From the NCBI RefSeq assembly GCF_016892625.1, contig NZ_JAFEMW010000005.1:462461-526460 (forward strand): DNA of 64,000 nt, written 5' to 3'. The notes under the pieces were generated by a model. That model worked only from the letters and a program-made list of their open reading frames with translations. It was not told the DNA's origin and made no database searches. This document shows positions 8,307 to 16,782 of this stretch, in pieces. The DNA comes from Brevibacterium sp. RIT 803 (lineage in GTDB: Bacteria; Actinomycetota; Actinomycetes; Actinomycetales; Brevibacteriaceae). Within the stretch, counting starts at the first letter, position 1. Each line of letters starts with the position of its first letter. Both the position numbers and the translations under genes were made by a program.

Positions 8307-9236
8307 ATGGCACATGCACGAAAAGTCATCATCACTTCGGCTGTTACGGGAGCCATCCACACGCCAACGATGTCGCCTCATCTGCCGGTAACTCAGGACG
8401 AAATCGCCGATGCGGCGATCGGTGCTGCAGAGGCAGGTGCAGCGATCCTTCACCTGCATACCAGAGACCCGAAAGACGGGCGGCCTTCCCAGGACCCGGA
8501 GCATTTTGAACCGGTTCTGCAGAAAGTTGCGAGCAACACTGATGCCGTCGTCAATATCACCACTGGTGGTTCGCCACATATGAGTGTCGAAGAGCGTATG
8601 CAGCCGGTCACAACTTTCAAGCCGGAACTCGCAAGTCTCAACATGGGCTCGATGAACTTCGGCCTCTTCCCGATGCTCGATAAGTACTCAACGTTTCAGA
8701 ACGACTGGGAACGGGAGCACCTTGAAAATTCCCGGGACCTAGTTTTCAAGAACACATTCGCTGATATCGAACGCATCCTCGAGATAGGGAATTCGAACGG
8801 CACCCGCTTCGAATTCGAGTGCTACGACATCTCGCATCTTTACAACCTGGCGCACTTCCAGGAACGTGGGCTGGCCAAAGGCCCTCTCTTCGTGCAGTCG
8901 GTGTTTGGTCTGCTCGGCGGAATCGGCGGACATCCGGAGGATCTTATGCACATGCACCGCACTTCAGAACGACTCCTCGAAGACTTCGAGTGGTCAATCC
9001 TCGGTGCCGGGAAGAACCAGCAGCCCTTGGCAACCATGGGAGCAACGATGGGGTCACACATTCGCGTCGGGCTGGAAGATTCCCTGTGGATCGGCCCGGG
9101 AAGGCTTGCCGAATCGAATGCGGCGCAAGTGACCAAAATGCGCACGATCGTCGAAGCACTGGGGATGGAGGTTGCCACTCCGGACGAGGCTCGGGCGATG
9201 CTCGACCTGAAAGGTGCAGATCGCGTGGCGTTCTGA
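8307..9236 (+). CDS. Beta-keto acid cleavage enzyme (BKACE, DUF849)
   Basis: A 309-residue TIM-barrel protein of the BKACE family, which uses Zn2+ to condense a beta-keto acid with acetyl-CoA, releasing acetoacetate and a new CoA thioester. Visible signatures are VIITSAVTGAIHTPTMSP at the N-terminus, the metal-binding LHLHTRDP (two His) at ~48, and FECYD near 170. Known members act on 3-keto-5-aminohexanoate, dehydrocarnitine and others; substrate is set by pocket residues I cannot read reliably. AAGGA precedes the start by eight bases. Last gene of the LacI-controlled operon and followed by a strong hairpin. Confidence 0.88.
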   Translation: MAHARKVIITSAVTGAIHTPTMSPHLPVTQDEIADAAIGAAEAGAAILHLHTRDPKDGRPSQDPEHFEPVLQKVASNTDAVVNITTGGSPHMSVEERMQPVTTFKPELASLNMGSMNFGLFPMLDKYSTFQNDWEREHLENSRDLVFKNTFADIERILEIGNSNGTRFEFECYDISHLYNLAHFQERGLAKGPLFVQSVFGLLGGIGGHPEDLMHMHRTSERLLEDFEWSILGAGKNQQPLATMGATMGSHIRVGLEDSLWIGPGRLAESNAAQVTKMRTIVEALGMEVATPDEARAMLDLKGADRVAF

Positions 9237-9255
9237 GAGCCGACCGAATCGGGCC

Positions 9256-9299
9256 TACGGCTGAGGGCCTTACCTGATTGGGTAAGGCCCTCAGCCGTA
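9256..9299 (+). terminator. 19-bp perfect hairpin after the BKACE operon
   Basis: TACGGCTGAGGGCCTTACC (9256-9274) pairs perfectly with 9281-9299 around a six-base loop. It starts 20 bp after the BKACE stop. No T-run follows, so it is either a U-tract-independent terminator, common in actinobacteria, or an mRNA-stabilising structure. Confidence 0.75.
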
Positions 9300-9506
9300 C
9301 CTGCCATCTGACGTTCAGGCCAAGACGCGGGCCGCAATTCCGCAGTGCGGAAGAGATTGTGCGATGTTCCACAAAACAGCCGTCCAATACTTGAACGATT
9401 CCAACCTAGGGTGTGAGATGCCGCTAGCGTGGTTCCACCGACTCACCTAGCGCATCCGTCCAACGACGGCCGGACGCGGGAGTCTGTCGAACATGGAAGG
9501 AACCGC

Positions 9507-10358
9507 ATGGAATTGTTGCGTTTGGGCCCCATCGGCCACGAGATCCCGGTCGTGCGTGACGACGACGTCCACTACGATCTGCGCCCCCTGACCACCGACA
9601 TCACCCCAGAGTTCTTCGCCGAGGATGGCATCGGCAGGGTCCGTACCGCACTGGACGAAGGCAGCCTCGATCCCCTCGACGGAGCGGAGGACCTGCGCAT
9701 CGGAGCGCCAATCTCGCGCCCCTCGGCAGTGGTGTGCGTGGGCATGAACTACGCGGCGCATGCTCGAGAGACGGGAGCCGAACCGCCCAAGGCGCCCGTC
9801 GTCTTCTTCAAGATGCCCTCGACGATTGCCGGCCCCTACGACCGACTCGAATTGCCGCCCTATGCCACGAAGGCCGACTGGGAGGTCGAGCTGGGGCTGG
9901 TCATCGGCACCCGGGCCTTCAGAGTCGCCTCGACTGAGGAGGCATATTCGCACGTGGCCGGCTATGTGCTGGCCAACGACCTGTCCGAACGCAGGTTCCA
10001 GATCGAGGAATCCGGCGGCCAGTGGTCGAAAGGGAAGAACCTTCCCGGCTTCACTCCACTGGGTCCCTGGATCAGGCCCGCCGCCGAGGTGGACCCCGGG
10101 TCCCTGCAGCTGCGCAGCTGGGTCAATGGCGAGGTGCGGCAGGATTCGTCGACGAGCGACCTGATCTTCGACGTCGGGCAGATCATCTATCAGCTCAGCC
10201 AGACGATGCCCTTCGAGCCCGGAGACGTGATCCTGACCGGCACACCTCAGGGCGTGGCGATGTCGGGGAAGTTCCCGTTCCTGACCGATGGCGATGTCGT
10301 TGAGATGGAGATCGACGGCCTCGGTCGCCACCGCCAGGCGGTGGCCGTCACCGGGTGA
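9507..10358 (+). CDS. Fumarylacetoacetate hydrolase family protein
   Basis: A 283-residue protein: a short N-terminal region, then the FAH fold from ~65 (AVVCVGMNYAAHARETG). Metal-ligand acidic residues are visible in DWEVELGLVIG and in the later VLANDLSERRFQ; GTPQGVA marks the C-terminal part. Family members include acylpyruvases, 2-oxo-hept-3-ene-dioate hydratases and oxaloacetate decarboxylases. ATG 9507 is preceded by AAGGA at five bases; the frame is open 78 bases upstream but with no ribosome site. It stands alone, and its substrate cannot be assigned. Confidence 0.85.
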   Translation: MELLRLGPIGHEIPVVRDDDVHYDLRPLTTDITPEFFAEDGIGRVRTALDEGSLDPLDGAEDLRIGAPISRPSAVVCVGMNYAAHARETGAEPPKAPVVFFKMPSTIAGPYDRLELPPYATKADWEVELGLVIGTRAFRVASTEEAYSHVAGYVLANDLSERRFQIEESGGQWSKGKNLPGFTPLGPWIRPAAEVDPGSLQLRSWVNGEVRQDSSTSDLIFDVGQIIYQLSQTMPFEPGDVILTGTPQGVAMSGKFPFLTDGDVVEMEIDGLGRHRQAVAVTG

Positions 10359-10377
10359 CGACAGCCTAGAAGCATGA

Positions 10378-10417
10378 AAGAGGGGCGGTACTCCCGATCG
10401 GGAGTACCGCCCCTCTT
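10378..10417. terminator. 40-bp perfect palindrome, bidirectional terminator
   Basis: The left half AAGAGGGGCGGTACTCCCGA (10378-10397) is the exact reverse complement of 10398-10417, with no spacer. It lies 19 bp after the FAH stop and 25 bp after the stop of the opposing Gln/Gly-rich gene, so it can serve as a shared terminator for two convergent genes. Confidence 0.8.
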
Positions 10418-10442
10418 CAGTTACTGCGTGAGGCTGAGGGAA

Positions 10443-10943
10443 TCAGCGCTGCTGGTCGAAGCCGCCCTGTTCCTGGCCGCCTTCGTTTCCGCCACCGAAG
10501 CCGCCCTGCTGCTGGCCGCCCTGCTCGTTGTCGCCGCCGAAGCCGCCACCCTGCTGGTCGCTGCCACCCTGGTTGCCTTCGTTGCCGCCGAAGCCGCCCT
10601 GTTCCTGGCCACCGGACTGCTGTCCGCCCTGGCCGCCTTCGCTGCGCTCGTTGTCGCCGCCGCCGAAGCCGCCGGATTCCTGGCCGCCGGACTGCTGGCC
10701 TCCCTGGGGCTGGCCGCTCTGCTCGTTGCCGCCGCCGAAGCCGCCCTGCTCGGACTGCTGTCCGCCCTGGCCACCTTCGCCGCGCTCGTTGTCGCCGCCG
10801 CCGAAGCCGCCCTGGTCGCCACCCTGCTGCTGGTTACCCTGCTGCTGGCCGCCCTGTTCCTGGCCGCCACCGAAGCCGCCGCCCTGCTGCTCCTGGTCGC
10901 CGCCGCCGAAGTTCTCGTTGTCCTGTCCAAAGTTTTCCGACAT
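10443..10943 (-). CDS. Gln/Gly-rich low-complexity repeat protein
   Basis: A 166-residue protein made almost wholly of Gly, Gln, Asn, Glu and Ser with regularly spaced Phe in GGFGGG units. A longer unit (GGFGGGDNER, then EGGQGGQQS) occurs twice with small changes. No Cys, membrane segment or signal peptide; only the first dozen residues (MSENFGQDNENF) are not strongly repetitive. ATG 10943 has AAGGAG six bases upstream. The composition resembles prion-like or intrinsically disordered stress proteins (GsiB-like in concept, not in sequence). Function unknown; a desiccation, cold or condensate role would be conjecture. The opposite strand is open over the same stretch only because of the repeat composition. 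Confidence 0.7.
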   Translation of the reverse strand: MSENFGQDNENFGGGDQEQQGGGFGGGQEQGGQQQGNQQQGGDQGGFGGGDNERGEGGQGGQQSEQGGFGGGNEQSGQPQGGQQSGGQESGGFGGGDNERSEGGQGGQQSGGQEQGGFGGNEGNQGGSDQQGGGFGGDNEQGGQQQGGFGGGNEGGQEQGGFDQQR

Positions 10944-11367
10944 GTTTAGCTCCTTGGTTGATGGCATACGGCCGCGTCTTGCGGCTTGGTTGCCAGTCTT
11001 AAACATCAACAGTCCTGCCACAAGGGGGAACAAGGGAAATTGCGTGAAATTGGCTCAAGTCTCAGAGGCTGTTCATTTCCCGCCGATCTTCACAGGAAGC
11101 TCGGAGATAACCGTCGCGGTGAATGACGTTTCAACAAGATAGGGTCATCGATTCCACCTCCCGTCAGTCCTCCCGTCACTACTCCCCGTCAGTGGATGGA
11201 CGCTGGATTCGTCGACCCGAGGACGTCCTGAATTTCGAAATGTCGCTGTTGATCTTGCTGACCTGGCACCATTGCAGAAAGACAGAAACCGGAACAGACC
11301 GGTACGGCATCGACCGGCGCAGTCCGGTAGACAGATCCGAGCCCGATCGACGAACAGGAGCATCGAC
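10944..11367. other. Intergenic region between divergent genes
   Basis: About 420 bases between the Gln/Gly-rich gene (leftward) and the first CoA-transferase (rightward). It must hold promoters for both, but I see no convincing -35/-10 pair, no long dyad and no coding signal. Confidence 0.5.
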
Positions 11368-12615
11368 ATGACAGCACGTCGTCTTCCACTCAGCGGTGTG
11401 CGAGTCCTCGAACTCGGCAACTACATCGCGGCACCCACCACCGGGCGCATGCTTGCCGACTTCGGTGCAGAGGTCATCAAGATCGAGCGCCCCGGCACGG
11501 GTGACGAGCTCCGCAACTGGCGCCTCAAGCAGGGCACCACCTCAATGCTCTACCGGACCATCAACCGCAACAAGAAGTCCGTCGTCCTCGACCTTCGCTC
11601 AGAGGAAGGCAGGGCCTCGGCTCTCGAGCTCGTGCGTCGCAGCGACATCGTGCTGGAGAACTTCCGCCCCGGAACCATCGAGAAGTGGGGTCTCGGACCC
11701 GATGTCCTCGAAGAGGCCAACCCCGACATCATCCTCGTGCGCATCTCTGCCTTCGGCCAGACAGGGCCCATGTCCGAGCGTCCCGGATTCGCCGCCGTCG
11801 CCGAAGGCTATTCCGGATTCCGCGAACTCGTCGGCGACCCCGACCGGCCGCCGGTGCGCGTGGGCATCTCGATCGGCGACTCCATCGCCGGTATGCAGGC
11901 CGCATTCGGTGCGGTGATGATGCTCTTCGATCGACAGCGCCAGAAGATCGCCGGTGCCGCCGAGGCTGTTACCGGCTCCGATCACAGCTTCGAAGGCAGG
12001 GCGTCCCTGGCCGATCGCACCGTCGACGTCGCACTGAACGAAGCCATGTTCTCCGTCATGGAATCCCTCGTCCCCGACTACTCCGCATTCGGTGAGACGC
12101 GCACTCGCACCGGCGGCCGGATGGAGGGCATCGCCCCGTCGAACGGCTACCTCTGCGCCGGCGGAAAATCCGTGGTCATCGCCGGCAACGGCGACGGAAT
12201 CTACAAGCGACTCATGGAGGCCGTTGACCGTCCGGACCTGGGCGAGGATCCCGATCTGCAGACCAACGCCGGTCGCTGGGATCGGCGTGAGGAACTCGAC
12301 GAAGCCATCGGCGACTGGTGTGAGAAGCGCGATGTCACCGAGGTTGTCGACACTTTGGAGACCGCCGGAGTTCCCGCCGGGCCGATCTACACCGCAGAGG
12401 ATCTTGTGGCCGACGAGCAGCTCGCCGCACGCGGCATGATCCAACATCTCGATGTCTCGACCGGTGAAGAGACGCTGCCCGACGTGGCCTTCCCGGGAAT
12501 CACCCCGGTCATCGGCGGCTCCTCGATCCCGATCGACCACCTCGGCCCGGACCTGGGTGAGCACACCGACGAGGTGCTCGAGCAGCTCGGCGGACAGCTG
12601 CCCGAGCGCGACTGA
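11368..12615 (+). CDS. CaiB/BaiF (class III) CoA-transferase
   Basis: A 415-residue class III CoA-transferase. The N-terminal LSGVRVLELGNYIAAPTTGRM and ADFGAEVIKIERPGTGDELR are the family opening; NRNKKSVVLDLRSEEG follows. The catalytic aspartate that forms the glutamyl/aspartyl-CoA intermediate is most likely in ISIGDSIAGMQAA (~170). ATG 11368 has AGGAG seven bases upstream. It heads a same-strand run to an HMG-CoA-lyase-type gene, a second CaiB and TctCBA, so it probably loads CoA onto the imported acid or an intermediate. Confidence 0.88.
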   Translation: MTARRLPLSGVRVLELGNYIAAPTTGRMLADFGAEVIKIERPGTGDELRNWRLKQGTTSMLYRTINRNKKSVVLDLRSEEGRASALELVRRSDIVLENFRPGTIEKWGLGPDVLEEANPDIILVRISAFGQTGPMSERPGFAAVAEGYSGFRELVGDPDRPPVRVGISIGDSIAGMQAAFGAVMMLFDRQRQKIAGAAEAVTGSDHSFEGRASLADRTVDVALNEAMFSVMESLVPDYSAFGETRTRTGGRMEGIAPSNGYLCAGGKSVVIAGNGDGIYKRLMEAVDRPDLGEDPDLQTNAGRWDRREELDEAIGDWCEKRDVTEVVDTLETAGVPAGPIYTAEDLVADEQLAARGMIQHLDVSTGEETLPDVAFPGITPVIGGSSIPIDHLGPDLGEHTDEVLEQLGGQLPERD

Positions 12616-12878
12616 ACAAACACAACAGCATTGGGCGGCGCCTCAAGCCGGAACCGAACACCCACGTCCGAACTGTCGAGATCCTTCGTCCCATTTAATG
12701 GGAGTGATTGTCTTCACTTCTTTGCCGCTTCTCATATAGCGAGCATTTCGCGTCCGCGCTCACCGCAGGGATGTGGGGAACGGCTATGTTGGGTGCAGAC
12801 GGCAACACGCAAAGGAGCGTGGTGCCGCTCTCGTCCCGGTCTCCGGGAATGAGGCAGATCAATGAAGGAGCTCTCACC

Positions 12879-13799
12879 ATGGTTCGTCCAACATCGGTCA
12901 CGATTCTCGACACCACGCTGCGTGACGGTCTGCAGATCGAAGACGCCATCGTGCCCACCGACGCCAAGGTCGCTCTGGGCCAGCAGCTCATCGCCGCGGG
13001 GCTGAAGGAGATCGAGGTCGGATCGTTCGTCAATCCGAAGAAGGTCCCGCAGATGGCCGACACCGGCGAGGTCCTGCAGCGCCTCCAGCCGTATGAGGCC
13101 GAGGGCATCGACTTCTTCACCCTGGTGTTCAACCTCAAGGGCGCCCAACGCGCCGTCGACGCCGGAGCGAAGAACATCAAGCTCGTCCTCTCCGCCTCCG
13201 AGGGCCATTCCCAGGCGAACTCCGATGCCCCGATCGTCCAGGCCACGCAGCGTCTCCTCGAGGCCGCGACCTTCGCCCGTGACAACGGTGTGCGCTTCGA
13301 CATCACCACCGCGGTCAGCTTCATCTGCCCCTTCGACGGCATCACCGACGCCGGCCACCTCGTCGAGGTTCTGCGTCCCTTCGTCGAAGCCGGGGCACAC
13401 GGCATCGGGGTCGCCGACACGATCGGAAACGCCAACCCATCGTTGGTGTCCAGGAACACCTCGGCGGTCTTGGAGGCCTTCCCGGACAGACCGGTGAGCC
13501 TGCATCTGCACGACACGTACAACTTCGGAATGGCCAATGTCATCGCGGCCCTCGACCTGGGAATCTCGAATTTCGATGCGGCCATGGGCGGCCTGGGCGG
13601 CTGTCCCTTTGCCCCGGGTGCGGCCGGCAACATCGGCACCGACGACCTTGTTCACCTCCTGCACCGTGAAGGCGTGGCCACCGGAGTCGACGTTGACGCT
13701 CTCTCGGCAGTCAGGGAACCGCTGACGGCAGCGGTCGGCCACGAGCTGACGTCGAGTCTGTCTGCTATCCCCGCTGTTCCGGCGGCCTACCATGCTTGA
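12879..13799 (+). CDS. Hydroxymethylglutaryl-CoA lyase-type enzyme
   Basis: A 306-residue TIM barrel of the HMGL-like family. DTTLRDGLQ near residue 12 gives the metal Asp and catalytic Arg, SLHLHDTYNFGMAN the HxH metal ligands, and GGLGGCPFAPGAAGN the signature with the catalytic Cys. Known reaction: HMG-CoA to acetyl-CoA and acetoacetate; close relatives cleave other 3-hydroxy-3-methyl acyl-CoAs. AAGGAG lies eight bases before ATG 12879. The 263-bp gap upstream shows no other gene. Its stop overlaps the next CaiB start by eight bases. Sandwiching by CoA-transferases supports a free hydroxy-diacid such as 3-hydroxy-3-methylglutarate as pathway substrate. Confidence 0.85.
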   Translation: MVRPTSVTILDTTLRDGLQIEDAIVPTDAKVALGQQLIAAGLKEIEVGSFVNPKKVPQMADTGEVLQRLQPYEAEGIDFFTLVFNLKGAQRAVDAGAKNIKLVLSASEGHSQANSDAPIVQATQRLLEAATFARDNGVRFDITTAVSFICPFDGITDAGHLVEVLRPFVEAGAHGIGVADTIGNANPSLVSRNTSAVLEAFPDRPVSLHLHDTYNFGMANVIAALDLGISNFDAAMGGLGGCPFAPGAAGNIGTDDLVHLLHREGVATGVDVDALSAVREPLTAAVGHELTSSLSAIPAVPAAYHA

Positions 13800-15045
13800 G
13801 CAGGGCGAATCCTCGATCGTCGGCGCAGAGGAACTACCGCTGGCTGGCATCCGCGTCATCGAGTTCTCCCATATGGTCATGGGTCCCAGCTGTGGGATGA
13901 TCCTCGCCGATCTGGGCGCCGAGGTGATCAAGGTCGAACCGCGCGGTGCCGGGGACAAGACCCGCTATCTGCCCGGCTCGGGGTCCGGGCTGTTCCCCGC
14001 CTTCAATCGCAACAAGCAGTCCGTCCAGCTCGACATCGCCGAGGCGACCGACCGTGACGTCGCTCTGTCCCTCATCGATTCCGCCGATGTTCTCCTCGAG
14101 AACTTTCGGGTCGGGAAGATGGAATCCATGGGCTATGGCTACGAGGAACTCGCCGAGCGCAATCCGCGCCTCATCTACTGTTCCCTCAAGGGGTTCCTGG
14201 CCGGACCCTACGGTCAGCGCACCGCCCTCGACGAGGTCGTGCAGATGCTCGGCGGCCTTGCCTATATGACCGGCCCGCCCGGACAGCCGCTGCGCGCCGG
14301 AGCCAGCGTCAACGACATCATGGGCGGAATGTTCGGGGTCATCGGCGTGCTCTCGGCACTGCGCGTGCGCGAACGTACCGGTGAGGGGCAGGTCATCAAT
14401 TCCGCCCTGTTCGAGAACAACGCCTTCCTCGTCGGCACGCACATGGCACAGGCGCAGCTCAGCGGGGAGCCGCTGCGTCCGATGCCCACTCGTCGAGCCA
14501 CCTGGGCCGTCTACGACATCTTCCGCGACAAGCACGATGACCAGATCTTCGTCGCAGCCGTCAGCGACGGGCAATGGCATGACCTCTGCGACGAGTTCGA
14601 CCTGACACAGCTGGCCGGTGATCAGGACCTCGAGACGAACCAGGGACGCGTCGATCAACGCGATCGCATCCACCGCGAACTGCAGGCCGCCCTGTCCCTG
14701 CTCGATCTCGCTCAGATCGAGGAGAAATGCACCCGCCGCGGACTGCCGGTTGCCCCGGTGAACACCCCGGCCGACCTCACCACCGACGCCCACCTCGTCG
14801 CATCTGGTGCTCTGGCCAGCACCGGCCTGCCCAGCGGTGACCAGGTTGATGTTCCCCTGCTGCCGCTGACCTTCGGTGGACGTCGGCTGGGTCTGCGCAG
14901 CGACGTGCCCGAACCCGGTGAGCACAATGTCCGCTACAGGGATGGTCCAGCCGATGCCTCGGCGCGGGAGGCCGGCCTCGAGTCGGATTCGAGAGCCGAA
15001 CCCGTCGACGCCGATGTCGGCGAATCGAAGACACAGTCTCAGTAA
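13792..15045 (+). CDS. CaiB/BaiF (class III) CoA-transferase, second copy
   Basis: A 417-residue class III CoA-transferase clearly diverged from the copy 2.4 kb upstream. It has LAGIRVIEFSHMVMGPSCGM, ADLGAEVIKVEPRGAGDKTR and NRNKQSVQLDIAEATD; the candidate catalytic Asp is in SVNDIMGGMFGV (~170). Its start overlaps the lyase stop, indicating translational coupling. The C-terminal ~30 residues are acidic and probably disordered. Two CoA-transferases on one substrate route suggests either heterodimer formation, as in some CaiB pairs, or separate acceptor steps. Confidence 0.87.
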   Translation: MLEQGESSIVGAEELPLAGIRVIEFSHMVMGPSCGMILADLGAEVIKVEPRGAGDKTRYLPGSGSGLFPAFNRNKQSVQLDIAEATDRDVALSLIDSADVLLENFRVGKMESMGYGYEELAERNPRLIYCSLKGFLAGPYGQRTALDEVVQMLGGLAYMTGPPGQPLRAGASVNDIMGGMFGVIGVLSALRVRERTGEGQVINSALFENNAFLVGTHMAQAQLSGEPLRPMPTRRATWAVYDIFRDKHDDQIFVAAVSDGQWHDLCDEFDLTQLAGDQDLETNQGRVDQRDRIHRELQAALSLLDLAQIEEKCTRRGLPVAPVNTPADLTTDAHLVASGALASTGLPSGDQVDVPLLPLTFGGRRLGLRSDVPEPGEHNVRYRDGPADASAREAGLESDSRAEPVDADVGESKTQSQ

Positions 15046-15148
15046 CACTCCGGTGCCCGGGCTCGCCCCAGGCCTCACCAGCACTCTCGCTGCCACCAGC
15101 ACAGACATTCCACAACAGCACATATCAGTTGCATTCGAAGGAGAAGCA

Positions 15149-16210
15149 ATGCGGTCAACGGCGATCACAGGACAAGGACGGGCCACCTCGGCGAGCCGGA
15201 GGAACAGGGCGGTGAAGCCCGCACTCAAGGTCGGTGCAGTGCTTGCCTCACTGGCACTCGTCGCCACAGGCTGCGGCAACAAGGCACAGGCGCCGGGGGA
15301 GGGCAGCGACTACCCGAAGGGCCCGGTGACGGTCAACGTCCCATCTGAACCCGGCTCCGGTTGGGACACCACCGCGCGTGCCCTCGTCGAAGCTCTGCAG
15401 AAGGAGGAGATCGTCTCCTCCCCGCTGCCGGTCCAGAACAAGCCCGGCGGTACGGGCTGCATGTGGATGACATCGATGATGCAGCAGGAGAAGGGCAAGG
15501 ACGACCAGATCGCGATCACCTCGCTGGCCAGCCAGACGATGAAGGCTCGCGGACTCTGCGAATTCGGCCCTGAGGACACTACCCTCATCGCCACGATGTA
15601 CGTTGAGGACTTCATGGTCGTCTCCCCGGACAAGGGTGACATCAAATCGGTCGAGGACCTGGTCAAAGCGCTGAAGAAGGACCCGCAGAAGGTCACTGTG
15701 GCCGCATCCGGCGATGACACGCTGCCGTTCGCACTGTTCGCCAAGGAAGCCGGAGTCGACCCGGCTGACATCAACTTCGTCAACTACGAAGGCGGCGGCG
15801 AGCAGACCACCGCCATGCTCAATGGTGATGCGAAGGTCGCCATCGCCGGGCTGAGCGAGTTCCGCTCCGTGCTGGAATCCGGTGACATCAAACCACTCGT
15901 GACCTTCGCAAAGGAGCCGCTGCAGGCCCCATACGACTCGGTTCCCACAGCTGCGGATTCCGGTTACGACGTGACCCTTGGCAACTGGCGCGGAGTCTAC
16001 GGACCGGCCGAAATGCCACAGGAAGCTGTCGACTACTGGGCCAAGACCCTTGAAGAGGTCAGCGAGACGAAGACCTGGAAGGACACCTTGGACAAGAATC
16101 AGTGGGCACCCGAATTCCTCACCGGCGACGAAGCTGAGAAGTATGCCAAAGACACAGCCGCCACCGTTGAGGAGGGCGTCAAAGAGACCGAACTGGGCAA
16201 CAGCAAATGA
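15149..16210 (+). CDS. tctC: Tripartite tricarboxylate transporter substrate-binding lipoprotein
   Basis: A 353-residue TctC-type solute receptor. A charged N-terminus and hydrophobic stretch end in the lipobox-like LVATGC near residue 46, so it should be a membrane-anchored lipoprotein. The mature part begins GPVTVNVPSEPGSGWDTTAR, the typical TctC first strand and carboxylate-binding loop, and contains NKPGGTG. ATG 15149 has AAGGAG five bases upstream. The TctB start overlaps its stop. Ligand probably a di- or tricarboxylate, given the CoA-transferases and lyase upstream. Confidence 0.88.
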   Translation: MRSTAITGQGRATSASRRNRAVKPALKVGAVLASLALVATGCGNKAQAPGEGSDYPKGPVTVNVPSEPGSGWDTTARALVEALQKEEIVSSPLPVQNKPGGTGCMWMTSMMQQEKGKDDQIAITSLASQTMKARGLCEFGPEDTTLIATMYVEDFMVVSPDKGDIKSVEDLVKALKKDPQKVTVAASGDDTLPFALFAKEAGVDPADINFVNYEGGGEQTTAMLNGDAKVAIAGLSEFRSVLESGDIKPLVTFAKEPLQAPYDSVPTAADSGYDVTLGNWRGVYGPAEMPQEAVDYWAKTLEEVSETKTWKDTLDKNQWAPEFLTGDEAEKYAKDTAATVEEGVKETELGNSK

Positions 16211-16773
16211 GGACGCTCACTCCGGCGCTCAGGGGTGATGTCATCACCGGCATCGCCGTCACGCTCGTGGGCGCGGTCTACTACGTTGCGACTTTCTGGA
16301 TCCAGGAGACGAAGAACATCGTCACCCCGGCGACCTTCCCTGCGATCGTGGGCATCGCGCTCCTCGTGCTCGGCCTCTTCCTCGTCGGACAGGCCCTGTA
16401 CCGGAGCCAGAAAATCGCCGAGGTGGTCCCCAGCGGAACCACCTCGGCGGGCAGTGCCTCGGCGAGCGGCGGCGCTGACGCGTCCGAGGATGTGGTGGAC
16501 GTCGAGCCTGCGGGCGTCGTTCTTGATGCTCCCGAGGAACCGAAGTCGAAGCAGGTCGTGCTGCAGTTCGCGCTCTTCTTCATCTACCTCGGAATCCTCA
16601 TCCCGGTCGGCTTCCTGCTCTCCACGGCGGCCTTCCTGATGACGATGACCAGCATCTATGCCCCGCACCGGTGGGTGCGCAACCTCATCTTCTCGGTGCT
16701 CTTCGCCGTCGTCATCTACGTCGCATTCGTCTACGGGCTGGCCGTGTACCTGCCCGTCGGGATCCTGGGATAG
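16207..16773 (+). CDS. tctB: Tripartite tricarboxylate transporter small membrane subunit
   Basis: A 188-residue TctB protein (DUF1468 type) with four predicted helices: around residues 12-32, 40-58, 118-140 and 155-180. Between helices 2 and 3 is an acidic Ser/Ala/Glu-rich loop longer than in most family members. ATGA overlap with tctC and a nine-base gap to tctA indicate one transcript. It forms the small integral subunit of the secondary TTT importer. Confidence 0.85.
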   Translation: MRTLTPALRGDVITGIAVTLVGAVYYVATFWIQETKNIVTPATFPAIVGIALLVLGLFLVGQALYRSQKIAEVVPSGTTSAGSASASGGADASEDVVDVEPAGVVLDAPEEPKSKQVVLQFALFFIYLGILIPVGFLLSTAAFLMTMTSIYAPHRWVRNLIFSVLFAVVIYVAFVYGLAVYLPVGILG

Positions 16774-16782
16774 GGGGCGGGC

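Noticed and set aside
10374..10949. A 191-residue Ala/Leu-rich open frame on the plus strand opposite the Gln/Gly-rich gene.
   Set aside because: It mirrors repeat codons of the minus-strand gene, has no ribosome site and starts inside the palindrome; the minus-strand product has a strong AAGGAG site.
13834..15282. A 482-residue minus-strand frame opposite the second CaiB gene.
   Set aside because: Antisense shadow of a G+C-rich gene; no family motifs, whereas the plus strand encodes a complete CoA-transferase.
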